A stretch of DNA of 64,000 bases, taken from assembly GCF_014204985.1 (NCBI RefSeq), contig NZ_JACHMP010000001.1:6634001-6698000 (forward strand), written 5' to 3'. Made by a program: the position numbers and the translations under genes. Below the pieces are notes generated by a model, which was not told the origin of the DNA, ran no database searches, and saw only the letters and a program-made list of their open reading frames with translations. Position 1 is the stretch's first letter, and each line of letters begins with the position of its first letter. This document shows positions 1 through 8,400 of this stretch, in pieces. This DNA is from Streptosporangium becharense. Lineage in GTDB: Bacteria > Actinomycetota > Actinomycetes > Streptosporangiales > Streptosporangiaceae.

Positions 1-1
1 G

Positions 2-469
2 GCGCTGGCCGGAGGGATGCTGCTGACCGGCCTCGCCCCCACGGCGGTCGCCGAGTCCGCCGGTGGCAAACTGGGACCGTTCGGATACGGCGGTTTGACG
101 CTCGGGATGAGCGCCAAGAAGGCCCAGGCCACCGGGAAGATCGTGCGCAAGCCCTTCCAGGGCCCGTGCGCGGCCTGGGACCTGAAGGCGCACCCGACCG
201 GCCGCGACGGGGTGGGCCTGTACATCTCCAAGCGGCGCGGCGTAGCGCTGATCTTCGCCCCCCGGGGTGTCAGGACTCCCCAGGGGATCGGCGTCGGCTC
301 CACCAAGGCGCAGCTGAAGAGGGCCTACCCCAGGCTCAAGCAGTCGGCGAGCGGATACCCCGTCGCCGCGGTCCCAGGCAACCCCAAGGCCTCCTACTAC
401 TTCCTGCTTTCGGGGAGCAAGGTCTCACAGGTGGGCCTGGCCCTCAACGACCAGGACTGTACCAACTGA
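2..469 (+). CDS. Small secreted protein, 5' end outside window
   Basis: The reading frame is open from the first bases of the window, and an in-frame ATG at 17 falls inside what looks like the hydrophobic core of a signal peptide (ALAGGMLLTGLAPTAVA, then ES), so the true start is probably upstream of the window. A signal peptidase site after AVA is likely. The mature part is about 130 residues, basic, with two cysteines (GPCAAWD and the C-terminal DQDCTN) that could form a disulfide. I do not recognise a family; it resembles generic small exported actinomycete proteins. Its last 45 nt overlap the 3' end of the convergent acyltransferase gene. Confidence 0.6.
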   Translation, partial: ALAGGMLLTGLAPTAVAESAGGKLGPFGYGGLTLGMSAKKAQATGKIVRKPFQGPCAAWDLKAHPTGRDGVGLYISKRRGVALIFAPRGVRTPQGIGVGSTKAQLKRAYPRLKQSASGYPVAAVPGNPKASYYFLLSGSKVSQVGLALNDQDCTN

Positions 470-1804
470 CCTGCCGTCGCCGGCGGACGTCGCGACTCCC
501 TCGGCCGGCGGCACCGGCCGGGGAGCCGGGACCACGGTGGCCCGGGGCGCCGAGCGGGTCAGCGCCAGACCCGCCACGATCGCGCCCGTCCCGAGCAGCG
601 GAGCCAGGCCCGGGGTGAAGCCGATCACCGTGAGCGTGAGCAGCCCCGCTCCGACCAGCGCGGCGGCCACCGCGATCCTGACCGTCCCCCCGGTGTAAGG
701 CGCGACGGCGGGCGGCTCCTCGAAGCGGGCGAAACCCCGCAGCATCGGCCACATCGCCAACACCAGCAGGACCAGCCAGTGCGGCCAGCCGGACAGCCAG
801 GCCGACGTACCCGGCAGCGGGGTGGAGATCCCCAGACCGACCACGACCACCGCGGTGATGACGAACAGCGCGCTCATGTGCCACAGGTAGACGGTCATCA
901 TCCGGGAGCCCGCCCAGCTCATGACCCGGGCCACCCCCGGCCACCCGGCGAGGACGACGATCCACGGGCGCAGCCCCAGCGCCAGTCCGATCTGGCCGAT
1001 CCCCACGGCGAGCAGCGCCATCGTGGGCGGCGCCATGTTGGAGACGGCCGCGCCCGGCATCCCGATCATGCTGAGCGGGTACGGGCCGAAGACCACCAGC
1101 ACCGCGGCCGCGCCGTACCCGCCGGCCGCCAGCAGCCAGGGGCGGCCCAGGCGCCCGTCGACGTACAGGAAGCCGAGCTGGTGCACCGCGATCCAGACCA
1201 GCACGATGTTGAGGAAGCCGATCGCCTCCAGGCCGGTGCCGAAGCGCAGGACGTCCACCGCGGCGGCCCCGGCCACCAGCGCCGCGGGGACCCACCGGCC
1301 GTACACCGTGTGCAGGCGGAGCATCCAGGGAGTCAGCGCCACCGCGACCAGGTAGATCGCCAGGAACCACAGCAACTGTCCGGCCAGCCGCGAGGCCGTG
1401 ATCACCGGCTGCTCCGGCATGCCGAGCCCCAGCAGCAGGTGGGGGAGGGGCAGCCACACCGCCGCCAGCGGCACCACCGGCCACGCCAGACGCCGCAGCC
1501 GCACCGCGAGCCACGCGGCGGGCGCGCCGCCGCGGCGAACCGCGGCCCGCCGGCTGATCGCGTTGGCCGCCCCGCCGGCGAAGAACACCAGCGGCATCAC
1601 CTGGCTGACCCATGTGATCATCCAGCCGTTCCCGGCGGCGAGCGCGTTGCCGGTGGCCAGCCGGTCGCCGGCGAAGGACAGCACCGGCATGCTCCAGTGC
1701 TGCAGCACCACCAGGGCGATGCCGAGCAGGCGGAGCACGTCGATGAACGGGTCACGAACGGCGGAGGCCGTACGGGTCGCCGGACGTGGGATCAGGGTGG
1801 TCAC
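425..1804 (-). CDS. Membrane acyltransferase, acyltransferase_3 family
   Basis: An integral membrane protein of about 459 residues with roughly ten hydrophobic segments. The N-terminal segment FIDVLRLLGIALVVLQHW carries the Arg (R25) and His (H36) spacing typical of acyltransferase_3 (OafA/NolL type) enzymes, which transfer acyl groups to cell-surface or secreted glycans at the membrane. The frame is open further upstream, but the preceding residues are charged and low-complexity. I chose the GTG at 1804 (MTTLIPRPATRT), which has GAGG about 13 nt upstream and leaves a normal divergent promoter gap to the histidine kinase gene. The acceptor substrate cannot be told from sequence. Confidence 0.75.
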   Translation of the reverse strand: MTTLIPRPATRTASAVRDPFIDVLRLLGIALVVLQHWSMPVLSFAGDRLATGNALAAGNGWMITWVSQVMPLVFFAGGAANAISRRAAVRRGGAPAAWLAVRLRRLAWPVVPLAAVWLPLPHLLLGLGMPEQPVITASRLAGQLLWFLAIYLVAVALTPWMLRLHTVYGRWVPAALVAGAAAVDVLRFGTGLEAIGFLNIVLVWIAVHQLGFLYVDGRLGRPWLLAAGGYGAAAVLVVFGPYPLSMIGMPGAAVSNMAPPTMALLAVGIGQIGLALGLRPWIVVLAGWPGVARVMSWAGSRMMTVYLWHMSALFVITAVVVVGLGISTPLPGTSAWLSGWPHWLVLLVLAMWPMLRGFARFEEPPAVAPYTGGTVRIAVAAALVGAGLLTLTVIGFTPGLAPLLGTGAIVAGLALTRSAPRATVVPAPRPVPPAEGVATSAGDGRSVGTVLVVEGQAHL

Positions 1805-1996
1805 AGGGTTCTCGATTCCTCTGCGGGGGCGGGGAGCGATGTGAAGAGCCTTTCGTCCCGACTCCGCGAGCGCAGTCACGCGGACAGCAGTCTTTCCTGC
1901 AAGATCACCCCACTGCGGGAGGTAGGGCGTACCCCACCCCCGGGACGCCGGTCGGCCGGGTCGATCACGCGGGGCCTTCCCCATAGCGTGGACGGC

Positions 1997-3244
1997 ATGA
2001 GAGCGCTCCTGAGCCGCGTCGGCACCGACACCCGTTACCTGCTGGCGGGCTTTCCCCTGGCCGTCGTCTGGTTCGCGGTGATGGTGACCGGTTTCGCCGC
2101 CGGGATCGGCACGGTGGTCGTGTGGGTGGGCGTGCCGATCCTGGCGATGACACTGATGCTGGCCAGGGGGTTCGCCGACGTCGAGCGGCGCTGGCTGCCG
2201 GAGGTGCTGGGGCGTCCGGTCGCCCGGCCGCGCTACCGGCCGGCGCCCGAGGGGGCCGGCTGGTTCCGCAGGATGGCCAACCCGCTGACCAACGGCCAGT
2301 CATGGCTGGACCTGCTCCACGGCATCGTGGCCTTCCCGATCGCCGTCGTGACCTTCGTGCTCACGGTGACCTGGTGGGCCGGGACGATCCTCGGCCTCAC
2401 CTACCCGCTCTACGGCTGGATCGTCGCCGCGATCCCCGGTAACGACGGCGGGCTGGCCCACCTGCTCGGCCTGGGCGGCACCGCGGTCGACGTCGTGATC
2501 AACACCGTCATCGGGGTGCTGTTCGCCCTGACCCTGCCGGTGGTCGTGCGCAGCGCCGCGCTGCTCCAGGCCGGGCTCGGCCGGGCCATGCTCACCGGCG
2601 TCGCCGAGCTGCACGAGCGCATCGACGACCTGGCCGAGGGCCGGGCCGCGGCGGTCTCCGCCGAGGCCAACGCGCTGCGCAGGCTGGAGCGCGACATCCA
2701 CGACGGCCCCCAGCAGCGCCTGGTCTCCCTGGCCATGGACCTCTCCCGGGCCCAGCGCCAGCTCAAGCGCGACCCGCAGGCGGTGCAGGAGATGCTCGAC
2801 CAGGCCATCACCTCCACCCGCGAGACCCTCGACGAGCTGCGTGCCCTGTCGCGCGGCATCGCCCCGCCCATCCTCAGCGACCGCGGGCTGACCCCGGCGC
2901 TGGCCGCCCTGGCCGGCCGCTCGCCCATCCCGGTCGAGCTGGACGTGCAGGTCACCGGGCGCTTCACCGCCGCGATCGAGAACACCGTGTACTTCGTCAC
3001 CGCCGAGTCGCTGGCCAACGCCGCCAAGCACAGCCGCGCCACGGTCTGCACCGTCACGCTGAGCCGGACCGGTGACACGCTGATGCTCACCGTCGGGGAT
3101 GATGGGGTCGGCGGCGCCCATGTCGCCAAGGGACATGGTCTGTCCGGTCTGGCCGACCGCCTCAGGGCGGTGGACGGCGAGCTGACGGTCGATTCACCCG
3201 TCGGCGGGCCGACGGTCATAGTGGCGGAGGTTCCGTGCGGGTAG
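1997..3244 (+). CDS. Sensor histidine kinase, NarL/LiaS type
   Basis: A 415-residue membrane sensor kinase. Hydrophobic segments lie at about 20-56, 107-140 and 160-190, forming the multi-pass sensor region seen in many actinobacterial kinases. The dimerisation/phosphoacceptor motif is LERDIHDGPQQRL with His235. The HATPase domain follows, with the N-box ESLANAAKHS and G-boxes GDDGVGG and GHGLSGL. It should autophosphorylate on His235 and pass the phosphate to the response regulator whose gene overlaps its 3' end by 10 nt. The signal is unknown; the divergent acyltransferase gene could be a target, which is inference only. Confidence 0.9.
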   Translation: MRALLSRVGTDTRYLLAGFPLAVVWFAVMVTGFAAGIGTVVVWVGVPILAMTLMLARGFADVERRWLPEVLGRPVARPRYRPAPEGAGWFRRMANPLTNGQSWLDLLHGIVAFPIAVVTFVLTVTWWAGTILGLTYPLYGWIVAAIPGNDGGLAHLLGLGGTAVDVVINTVIGVLFALTLPVVVRSAALLQAGLGRAMLTGVAELHERIDDLAEGRAAAVSAEANALRRLERDIHDGPQQRLVSLAMDLSRAQRQLKRDPQAVQEMLDQAITSTRETLDELRALSRGIAPPILSDRGLTPALAALAGRSPIPVELDVQVTGRFTAAIENTVYFVTAESLANAAKHSRATVCTVTLSRTGDTLMLTVGDDGVGGAHVAKGHGLSGLADRLRAVDGELTVDSPVGGPTVIVAEVPCG

Positions 3245-3882
3245 TCGTGGCCGACGATGCGGTGCTGATCAGGGAAGGTCTGATCAGGCTGCTGGAGGAG
3301 TTCGGCTGCCAGGTGGTCGCCGCCGTCGGGGACGGTGCGGGCCTGGTGCAGGCGGTCGTCGAGCACAGGCCGGACGTCTCGGTGGTCGACGTCCGGATGC
3401 CGCCGGGCTTCACCGACGAGGGGCTCCGCGCGGCGGTCGAGGCGCGCCGGAAGGTTCCGGGCACGCCGATCATGATCTTGTCCCAGTACGTGGAGGTTTC
3501 CTATGCGGACGACCTGCTCGCCGACGCCCGGGGAGCGGTCGGTTACCTGCTCAAGGACCGGGTCGTGGACGTGGACGACTTCATGGGCGGCCTGCGCGCG
3601 GTGGCGTCCGGCGGGACGGTCTTCGACCCGCAGGTGGTGGCCCAGCTGATGATCCGCCGCCGCCGTGACGACCCCCTGGCCCAGCTGACCCCGCGCGAGC
3701 GCGAGGTGCTGGGCCTGATGGCCGAGGGTAAGTCCAATCCGGCGATCGGTCGCCAACTCGTGATCAGCGACGGGGCCGTCGAGAAGCACATCCGCAACAT
3801 CTTCGCCAAACTCGGCCTGTACTCCGAGGACAGCGACCACCACCGCCGTGTCCTCGCGGTTCTCGCCTACCTGAGGTCGTGA
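3235..3882 (+). CDS. Response regulator, NarL/FixJ (LuxR HTH) type
   Basis: A 215-residue two-domain regulator. The receiver domain (about 1-120) has the acidic pocket ADD at 6-8, phosphoacceptor Asp52 in SVVDVRMPP and the conserved Lys in YLLKDR. The C-terminal LuxR-type helix-turn-helix begins at LTPREREVLGLMAEG. The GTG start lies inside the 3' end of the kinase gene, so the two are translationally coupled. The gene ends 6 nt before the convergent end of the repeat protein gene. The linker region near the HTH (DRVVDVDDFMGGLRAV) is typical of the LiaR/DegU-like group. Confidence 0.92.
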   Translation: MRVVVADDAVLIREGLIRLLEEFGCQVVAAVGDGAGLVQAVVEHRPDVSVVDVRMPPGFTDEGLRAAVEARRKVPGTPIMILSQYVEVSYADDLLADARGAVGYLLKDRVVDVDDFMGGLRAVASGGTVFDPQVVAQLMIRRRRDDPLAQLTPREREVLGLMAEGKSNPAIGRQLVISDGAVEKHIRNIFAKLGLYSEDSDHHRRVLAVLAYLRS

Positions 3883-3888
3883 CGGGAC

Positions 3889-4947
3889 TCACCCGAGGCC
3901 CTGGCGGGACCGGCCGCCCCGGTCGGCGACATGCGAGCGGCGGAGGGTCACGCGGTCGTCGTTGACGACGATGGCGTCGGCGCGGCCGTCGCCGGTGGCA
4001 TCGGCGAAGTAGGTGCCGCGGGTGCCGTAGTAGGGGTTGGTGGTCCACGTCTCGTTGGGGGCGAATCCGGTGCCGGTGGAGCGGCGGACGGTGACGCGGT
4101 CGTCGTTGACGACGATGGCGTCGGCGCGGCCGTCGCCGGTGACGTCGGCGAAGTAGGTGCCGCGGGTGCCGTAGTAGGGGTTGGTGGTCCACGTCTCGTT
4201 GGGGGCGAATCCGGTGCCGGTGGAGCGGCGGACGGTGACGCGGTCGTCGTTGACGACGATGGCGTCGGCGCGGCCGTCGCCGGTGACGTCGGCGAAGTAG
4301 GTGCCGCGGGTGCCGTAGTAGGGGTTGGTGGTCCACGTCTCGTTCGGGGTGAAACGATCGCCCATCGAACGGCGGACGGTGACGCCCTCCTCGTTCACCA
4401 CGATGGCGTCGGCGCGGCGGTCACCGGTGACGTCGGCGAAGTAGGTGCCGCGGGTGCCGTAGTAGGGGTTGGCCGTCCAGGCCTCGTTGGGCTTGAACCG
4501 GGTGCCGGTGGAGCGGCGGACGGTGACGCGGTCGTCGTTGACGACGATGGCGTCGGCGCGGCGGTCACCGGTGACGTCGGCGAAGTAGGTGCCGCGGGTG
4601 CCGTAGTAGGGGTTGGCCGTCCAGGCCTCGTTGGGCTTGAACCGGGTGCCGGTGGAGCGGCGGACGGTGACGCGGTCGTCGTTGACGACGATGGCGTCGG
4701 CGCGGCCGTCGCCGGTGGCATCGGCGAAGTAGGTGCCGCGGGTGCCGTAGTAGGGGTTGGCCGTCCAGGCCTCGTTCGGCCGGAAACCGTCGGCGTGGGA
4801 GACACCGGTCGCCGTGACGAGCCCGGCCGTCATCGCGGCGGTGAGAATCGCGAATCGCCTGAGGTTCCGCCCGGACCGCCCTGCGGGATTCCCGCAGGAG
4901 AGGGCGGACGGGATTTCATCGGTAACGCTGACACCAGAACGGCGCAT
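3889..4947 (-). CDS. Secreted protein made of six FG-GAP/VCBS-like repeats
   Basis: About 352 residues: a basic leader, a hydrophobic signal-peptide core (RRFAILTAAMTAGLVTATG, cleaved near SHA|DG), then six tandem repeats of exactly 48 residues. The repeat consensus includes PNEAWTANPYYGTRGTYFAD, then DVTGDGRADAIVVN, then RVTVRRSTG. DxTGDGRAD is the Ca-binding loop of FG-GAP/VCBS repeats, which build beta-propeller blades. Nothing but repeats follows the signal peptide, so there is no separate catalytic domain. I chose the ATG at 4947, which has GAGGA 6 nt upstream; an ATG at 4953 overlaps that Shine-Dalgarno. Likely an exported propeller or adhesion protein; the ligand is unknown. Confidence 0.8.
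   Translation of the reverse strand: MRRSGVSVTDEIPSALSCGNPAGRSGRNLRRFAILTAAMTAGLVTATGVSHADGFRPNEAWTANPYYGTRGTYFADATGDGRADAIVVNDDRVTVRRSTGTRFKPNEAWTANPYYGTRGTYFADVTGDRRADAIVVNDDRVTVRRSTGTRFKPNEAWTANPYYGTRGTYFADVTGDRRADAIVVNEEGVTVRRSMGDRFTPNETWTTNPYYGTRGTYFADVTGDGRADAIVVNDDRVTVRRSTGTGFAPNETWTTNPYYGTRGTYFADVTGDGRADAIVVNDDRVTVRRSTGTGFAPNETWTTNPYYGTRGTYFADATGDGRADAIVVNDDRVTLRRSHVADRGGRSRQGLG
3925..4790 (-). repeat. Six 144-bp near-identical in-frame tandem repeats
   Basis: The phase is exact: the equivalent GACGGTGACG-type segment falls at 3943, 4087, 4231, 4375, 4519 and 4663 on the plus strand. Copies differ at few positions. Copies fall into two subtypes, ETWTTN (left three) and EAWTAN (right three), suggesting block duplication. 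The unit corresponds to 48 codons of the secreted FG-GAP-like protein. Confidence 0.95.
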
Positions 4948-4953
4948 GGTCAT

Positions 4954-5560
4954 TCCTCGTCATTCCTCGCATGAGTCGGGTGCTGCAGGTTTCGGGCGGT
5001 GCACTCCGGATTCACCGGTTCCCTGCCCGAACCAGCGGAGACTCCGGCCGCCTCCGGTGGAACGATAACGCGAAAGGCCGTGCCGGAAGCGCGCTTCCGT
5101 GAATTAGTCAAAGGTCTCCGATGAGGTGCGATTCGCCGTTCACGTGGTGGTGGTGTGTGCCTTTTGCTGCTTTCACCGGTTGTCGTCGAGGTGATTGTCT
5201 CGTTGAATTGATCCGCCTTTAGGTGAGGTATGTAAATACGGTGTGAGATTTGATTAATACAGAAAGCCTGGGGTTTTTTGGGGATTTGAGTGGTGTTTGT
5301 GGTGTGCGATACTGACGGCTTCCGCCGTCCGGCGCGGGGAACGCCGACGCCCGTCCGGCTCCGTGTGGGCCGGCGGCAGGGGGCCGGAGCACGCGTTCCG
5401 CGGGCGGGACCGTAGGCTCGATCTCCGGCGCGCCGCACGGCGCGCCGGAGAACCAGAGGAGCGGTCCCGGGAGGACCGGCCGGTCGGTGTCGCCGGTTCG
5501 GGTGGGGCCGGTCCGGACGAACTGGCCGGCCGGATCGCCGGCCACGGCGGTGGAGGAACC
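4954..5560. other. 607-bp spacer with AT-rich promoter region
   Basis: This gap separates two divergently oriented genes: the repeat protein to the left and ribokinase to the right. It holds a strongly AT-enriched core at about 5100-5300, in marked contrast to its surroundings, including T-rich and GGGGTTTTTTGGGG-like sequence near 5271-5283. Promoters for both flanking genes probably lie here. The ribokinase leader also carries the hairpin at 5423-5450. I see no convincing coding frame or known riboswitch. Confidence 0.5.
5423..5450. terminator. Perfect 12-bp hairpin upstream of ribokinase
   Basis: CTCCGGCGCGCC, loop GCAC, then GGCGCGCCGGAG. There is no T-run after it. It lies 110 nt before the ribokinase start, so it could be a leader attenuator or terminator-like element rather than an end-of-operon terminator. 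Confidence 0.5.
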
Positions 5561-6457
5561 ATGATCTCGGTGTTCGGCAGCGTCAACATGGACCTGGTCG
5601 CCTACGTCGAGGCCGCTCCCGCGCCGGGTGAGACCGTGACGGGGCACACGTTCGGCACGATCCCCGGCGGTAAGGGTGCCAACCAGGCCATCGCCGCCGC
5701 GCGAGCCGGCGCCGAGGTCGCCTTCCTCGGCGCCGTGGGCGACGACTCCTTCGGCCCGGAGCTGCGCCGCACGCTCGCCGGCGCGGGCGTCGACGTGACG
5801 AACCTGCGCACAGTCCCCGGCCCGTCCGGCATCGCCCACATCGTGGTGGAGGACGGTGGCGGCAACTCGATCATCGTGGTTCCCGGGGCCAACGGCACGA
5901 TGACCGCCCCCTCCGCGACGGACGTCGAGGTCATCTCCCGGTCCGAGATCCTCCTGCTCCAGCTCGAACTCCCCATCGAGGCCGTCACCGCCGCCGCCAG
6001 GGCCGCCCGCGCGGCCGGGACCACCGTGGTCCTCACCCCGGCTCCCGTGCAGCCGCTCCCGGCCGAGTTGCTGGAGGCGGTGGACGTCCTGGTCGCCAAC
6101 GAGCACGAGGCGATCGCGATCACCGGCCAGGCGGATCACGAGCGTGCCATGGAGGAACTGCGGGGCAGGGTCGGCTGGGTCATCGTCACCCTGGGATCGC
6201 GCGGCGCGCTCACCGCGGAGAGCGACGGCCAGGTCGTGCACGTCGAGGCGCGCCGGGTGACCGCGGTCGACACGACGGCCGCGGGTGACACCTTCGTGGG
6301 AGCACTCGCCGCCGCCCGCGCCGAGGGGCAGCGGCCCGACCAGGCCGTGCGCTTCGCCACCGCGGCGGCGGCCCTGTCGGTTCAGCGCGCGGGCGCCAGC
6401 ACCTCCATGCCCACCCGGGCCGAGATCGACCGGAGTCTCGGCGGAGCCGGCGTCTGA
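5561..6457 (+). CDS. rbsK: Ribokinase, PfkB family
   Basis: A 298-residue cytoplasmic sugar kinase that phosphorylates D-ribose to ribose 5-phosphate with ATP. Diagnostic features are the N-terminal FGSVNMDLV, the sugar-binding signature IPGGKGANQA near residues 34-43, and the C-terminal PfkB signature VDTTAAGDTFVGAL with catalytic base Asp243. The start is ATG 5561, preceded by GGAGGA with 5 nt spacing; the frame extends upstream but those residues are low-complexity and unlike any ribokinase. No ribose transporter or Lac-type regulator is adjacent, so it seems to be a stand-alone copy that may serve nucleoside or ribose salvage. Confidence 0.93.
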   Translation: MISVFGSVNMDLVAYVEAAPAPGETVTGHTFGTIPGGKGANQAIAAARAGAEVAFLGAVGDDSFGPELRRTLAGAGVDVTNLRTVPGPSGIAHIVVEDGGGNSIIVVPGANGTMTAPSATDVEVISRSEILLLQLELPIEAVTAAARAARAAGTTVVLTPAPVQPLPAELLEAVDVLVANEHEAIAITGQADHERAMEELRGRVGWVIVTLGSRGALTAESDGQVVHVEARRVTAVDTTAAGDTFVGALAAARAEGQRPDQAVRFATAAAALSVQRAGASTSMPTRAEIDRSLGGAGV

Positions 6458-6546
6458 CGGGGTCCGGAGTCTCGGTGGAAGCGGTGGCCGAGACAGGTCG
6501 GAGTCTCGGTAGAAGCGGTGGCCGAGGCGGCCCGGACGGAACGGGC

Positions 6547-6963
6547 CTACTCTCCCTCCCAGAGCGCGGCGGCGGCCTCGGCGCAGGCGACGTCCTGGGG
6601 GACGGTGCCGCCGCTCACGCCGACGGCGCCCATCACCCCTCTGCCCGGGCGGGGTTCCGCGAGCGGGATGCCGCCGCCCAGGCACACGTACCGGTCGCCG
6701 GCGGCCAGACCGTACAGCTCGCCACCCGGTCGGGCGAGCCGGGCCAGGTCGGCGGTCGGCATGCGATGGGCCACCGCGGTGTACGCCTTGCCCGGGGCGA
6801 GGGCGGGGCCGGCGATCTGCGCGCCGTCCATCCGCTGGAAGGCGACGAGATGACCGCCCTCGTCGACGACCGCGACCGAGATCAGGGCCCCCTCCCGGCG
6901 CGCCTGCCTCATCGCGGCCTCACACATGCGCAGCGCGAGTTCGAGGTTCACCGGCCTCCTCAC
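6547..6963 (-). CDS. GlcG/HbpS-like small heme-binding-family protein
   Basis: A 138-residue single-domain protein of the GlcG/HbpS (haem_degrading) family. Typical features are the N-terminal helix LALRMCEAAMRQA, the strand ISVAVVDEGGHLVAFQRMDG, the helix APGKAYTAVAHRM and the C-terminal GAVGVSGGTVPQDVACAEAA. Members form octamers; some, such as Streptomyces HbpS, bind heme and act with a two-component system, while others accompany glycolate or diol metabolism. No export signal is seen here, unlike classical HbpS. The start could be GTG 6963 or GTG 6951; the second has AGGAGG just 3 nt upstream. Convergent with ribokinase, facing away from the methyltransferase. Confidence 0.82.
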   Translation of the reverse strand: MRRPVNLELALRMCEAAMRQARREGALISVAVVDEGGHLVAFQRMDGAQIAGPALAPGKAYTAVAHRMPTADLARLARPGGELYGLAAGDRYVCLGGGIPLAEPRPGRGVMGAVGVSGGTVPQDVACAEAAAALWEGE

Positions 6964-7072
6964 CGTTGCGGGATCCCGCGGAGGCGCGCGGAGCGGGTCA
7001 CGTCCGGCGCCGTCGGGGGTATGGAAGGTCTCACATAGAGTCCGACGCCTGCCCGGCCCGCCCGGAGGACCG

Positions 7073-7111
7073 ATGAGAACCCGTCACCTGATGGCGCGCG
7101 CGCCAGGATGA
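7073..7111 (+). CDS. Possible 12-codon leader ORF
   Basis: GGAGGACCG followed by ATG opens a 12-residue frame (MRTRHLMARAPG, then TGA) about 105 nt before the methyltransferase start. The Shine-Dalgarno is as good as any in the window. It might be a leader peptide, but a chance match in purine-rich sequence is equally possible. No cysteine or amino-acid run points to attenuation. Confidence 0.2.
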   Translation: MRTRHLMARAPG

Positions 7112-7216
7112 GCTCACCGGCCGGAGCGTCGTCACGCAGAGTAATTGACCGCCCACCCTGAGGTACGATCCTCTCACCGCCAGGACCTTCGAGGTGCCGT
7201 CCGACCCGGGAGAACC

Positions 7217-8113
7217 ATGCACAACCACAACCGCGCGAGCATCGTCCACCAGCTCAGGTACGCGCTTCGTCACCCGGCGCGCATCGTGCCCCATCTGCGG
7301 CGACTGGTCCGCGACACCTGGCTGCGCCTGTCCACCCGCGACCACGTCGCCTACTACCGGGCGGTCATGAGATCCGACACCGCGCGCAGTCCCCGTGCGG
7401 CGGTGGGCAGCAAGTCGCACCGGCGCTGGCTGGCCATGGGGCAGACGCAGTTCGACTACCTGGTGCGGCACGGGCTGAAGCCGCAACACCGCATGCTGGA
7501 GATCGGCTGCGGCAACCTGCGCGCCGGGCGCCTGTTCATCGACTACCTCGACGCCGGCAACTACTACGGCATCGACATCTCCCCGGACATTCTCATCGCC
7601 GCGCAGGAGACCCTCGTCACCCACGGCCTGCGCGAGAAGCTCCCGTATCTCATGCCGGTCAGGGATCTGCGCTTCGCCGCCCTGCCGGACGGGTTGTTCG
7701 ACGTGATCCATGCGCACAGCGTCTTCTCCCACTCGCCGCTCCCCGTGATCGAGGAGTGCTTCCAGCACGTCGCCCGGATCATGAAGCCCGGAGGCTGGTT
7801 CGACTTCACCTTCGACCGCACCGAGGGCAAGGAGCACCAGGTGCTCCGGGAGGACTTCTACTACCGCACCGAGACCCTGGTGGCCCTGGCCGCCAAGCAC
7901 GGACTGCACGCGGTCTTCATGGACGACTGGGAGCGGCTGCCGCACCGGCAGTCCAAGATCCGCATCACGCTCCCCGCCTCAGGGCGCCCCACGGGGGAAG
8001 CGGCGGAGCGCGACAGCTCCGGTGATGCCGGGTCCCACTCCGCGGACGCCCCGCCGCTGCCGGACGACTCCGGGGCGGAGCGGCTGACGCCGGATCTCAG
8101 CCGCCTCTCCTGA
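7217..8113 (+). CDS. Class I SAM-dependent methyltransferase
   Basis: 298 residues. After a basic N-terminal segment of about 60 residues comes a Rossmann methyltransferase fold with motif I MLEIGCGNLRAG at about 93-104, acidic motif II YYGIDISPD, and the motif III/IV region FDVIHAHSVFSH followed by MKPGGWFDF. Substrate unknown. The C-terminal 40 residues are acidic and serine-rich, probably disordered. I chose the ATG at 7217 preceded by GGGAGAACC rather than the longer frame. A -10-like TACGAT lies near 7165. It is followed after 93 bp by the phosphotransferase gene on the same strand. Confidence 0.82.
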   Translation: MHNHNRASIVHQLRYALRHPARIVPHLRRLVRDTWLRLSTRDHVAYYRAVMRSDTARSPRAAVGSKSHRRWLAMGQTQFDYLVRHGLKPQHRMLEIGCGNLRAGRLFIDYLDAGNYYGIDISPDILIAAQETLVTHGLREKLPYLMPVRDLRFAALPDGLFDVIHAHSVFSHSPLPVIEECFQHVARIMKPGGWFDFTFDRTEGKEHQVLREDFYYRTETLVALAAKHGLHAVFMDDWERLPHRQSKIRITLPASGRPTGEAAERDSSGDAGSHSADAPPLPDDSGAERLTPDLSRLS

Positions 8114-8206
8114 GGGTCCCCGGCCGGGGAGATCCTCCCTCGGCGCGCTCCGCACGAACGGCCTGGGATAGGATCTGGCGCTTCGCGCGACTGCTCTGGA
8201 GGACCG

Positions 8207-8400
8207 ATGCGGGCCCATGCTCTGCCTGCGGGCGGGAGCGCGCCGGTCGGCGCGCACGACGGGGATCGTTCCGGCGTGCGGGCCTGTGATCTGCCCGCGG
8301 GCGGGGGGCCGCCGGTCGGCGCGTACGACGGGGATCGTTCCGATGTGCGGGTTCATGACCTGTCCGGCGGTGGGGGAGTGCTCGTCCGGGTGCACGAGGC
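8207..8400 (+). repeat. 69-bp in-frame tandem repeat at gene 5' end
   Basis: Two good copies and a degenerate third of a 69-bp unit; the shared segment GACGGGGATCGTTCC falls at 8258 and 8327. It encodes the 23-residue repeat at the N-terminus of the phosphotransferase. Confidence 0.85.

Noticed and set aside
779..3244. 821-residue plus-strand frame covering the acyltransferase and the kinase
   Set aside because: The first 400 residues are the antisense shadow of the acyltransferase; only the part from ATG 1997 matches a protein family.
3925..4790. CRISPR-like periodicity
   Set aside because: The 144-bp units are contiguous coding repeats without unique spacers.
3931..4974. Long Gly/Val-rich plus-strand ORF across the 144-bp repeats
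   Set aside because: It is the complement of the FG-GAP repeats, with low-complexity composition and no ribosome binding site; the minus strand has a signal peptide and Ca-binding motifs.
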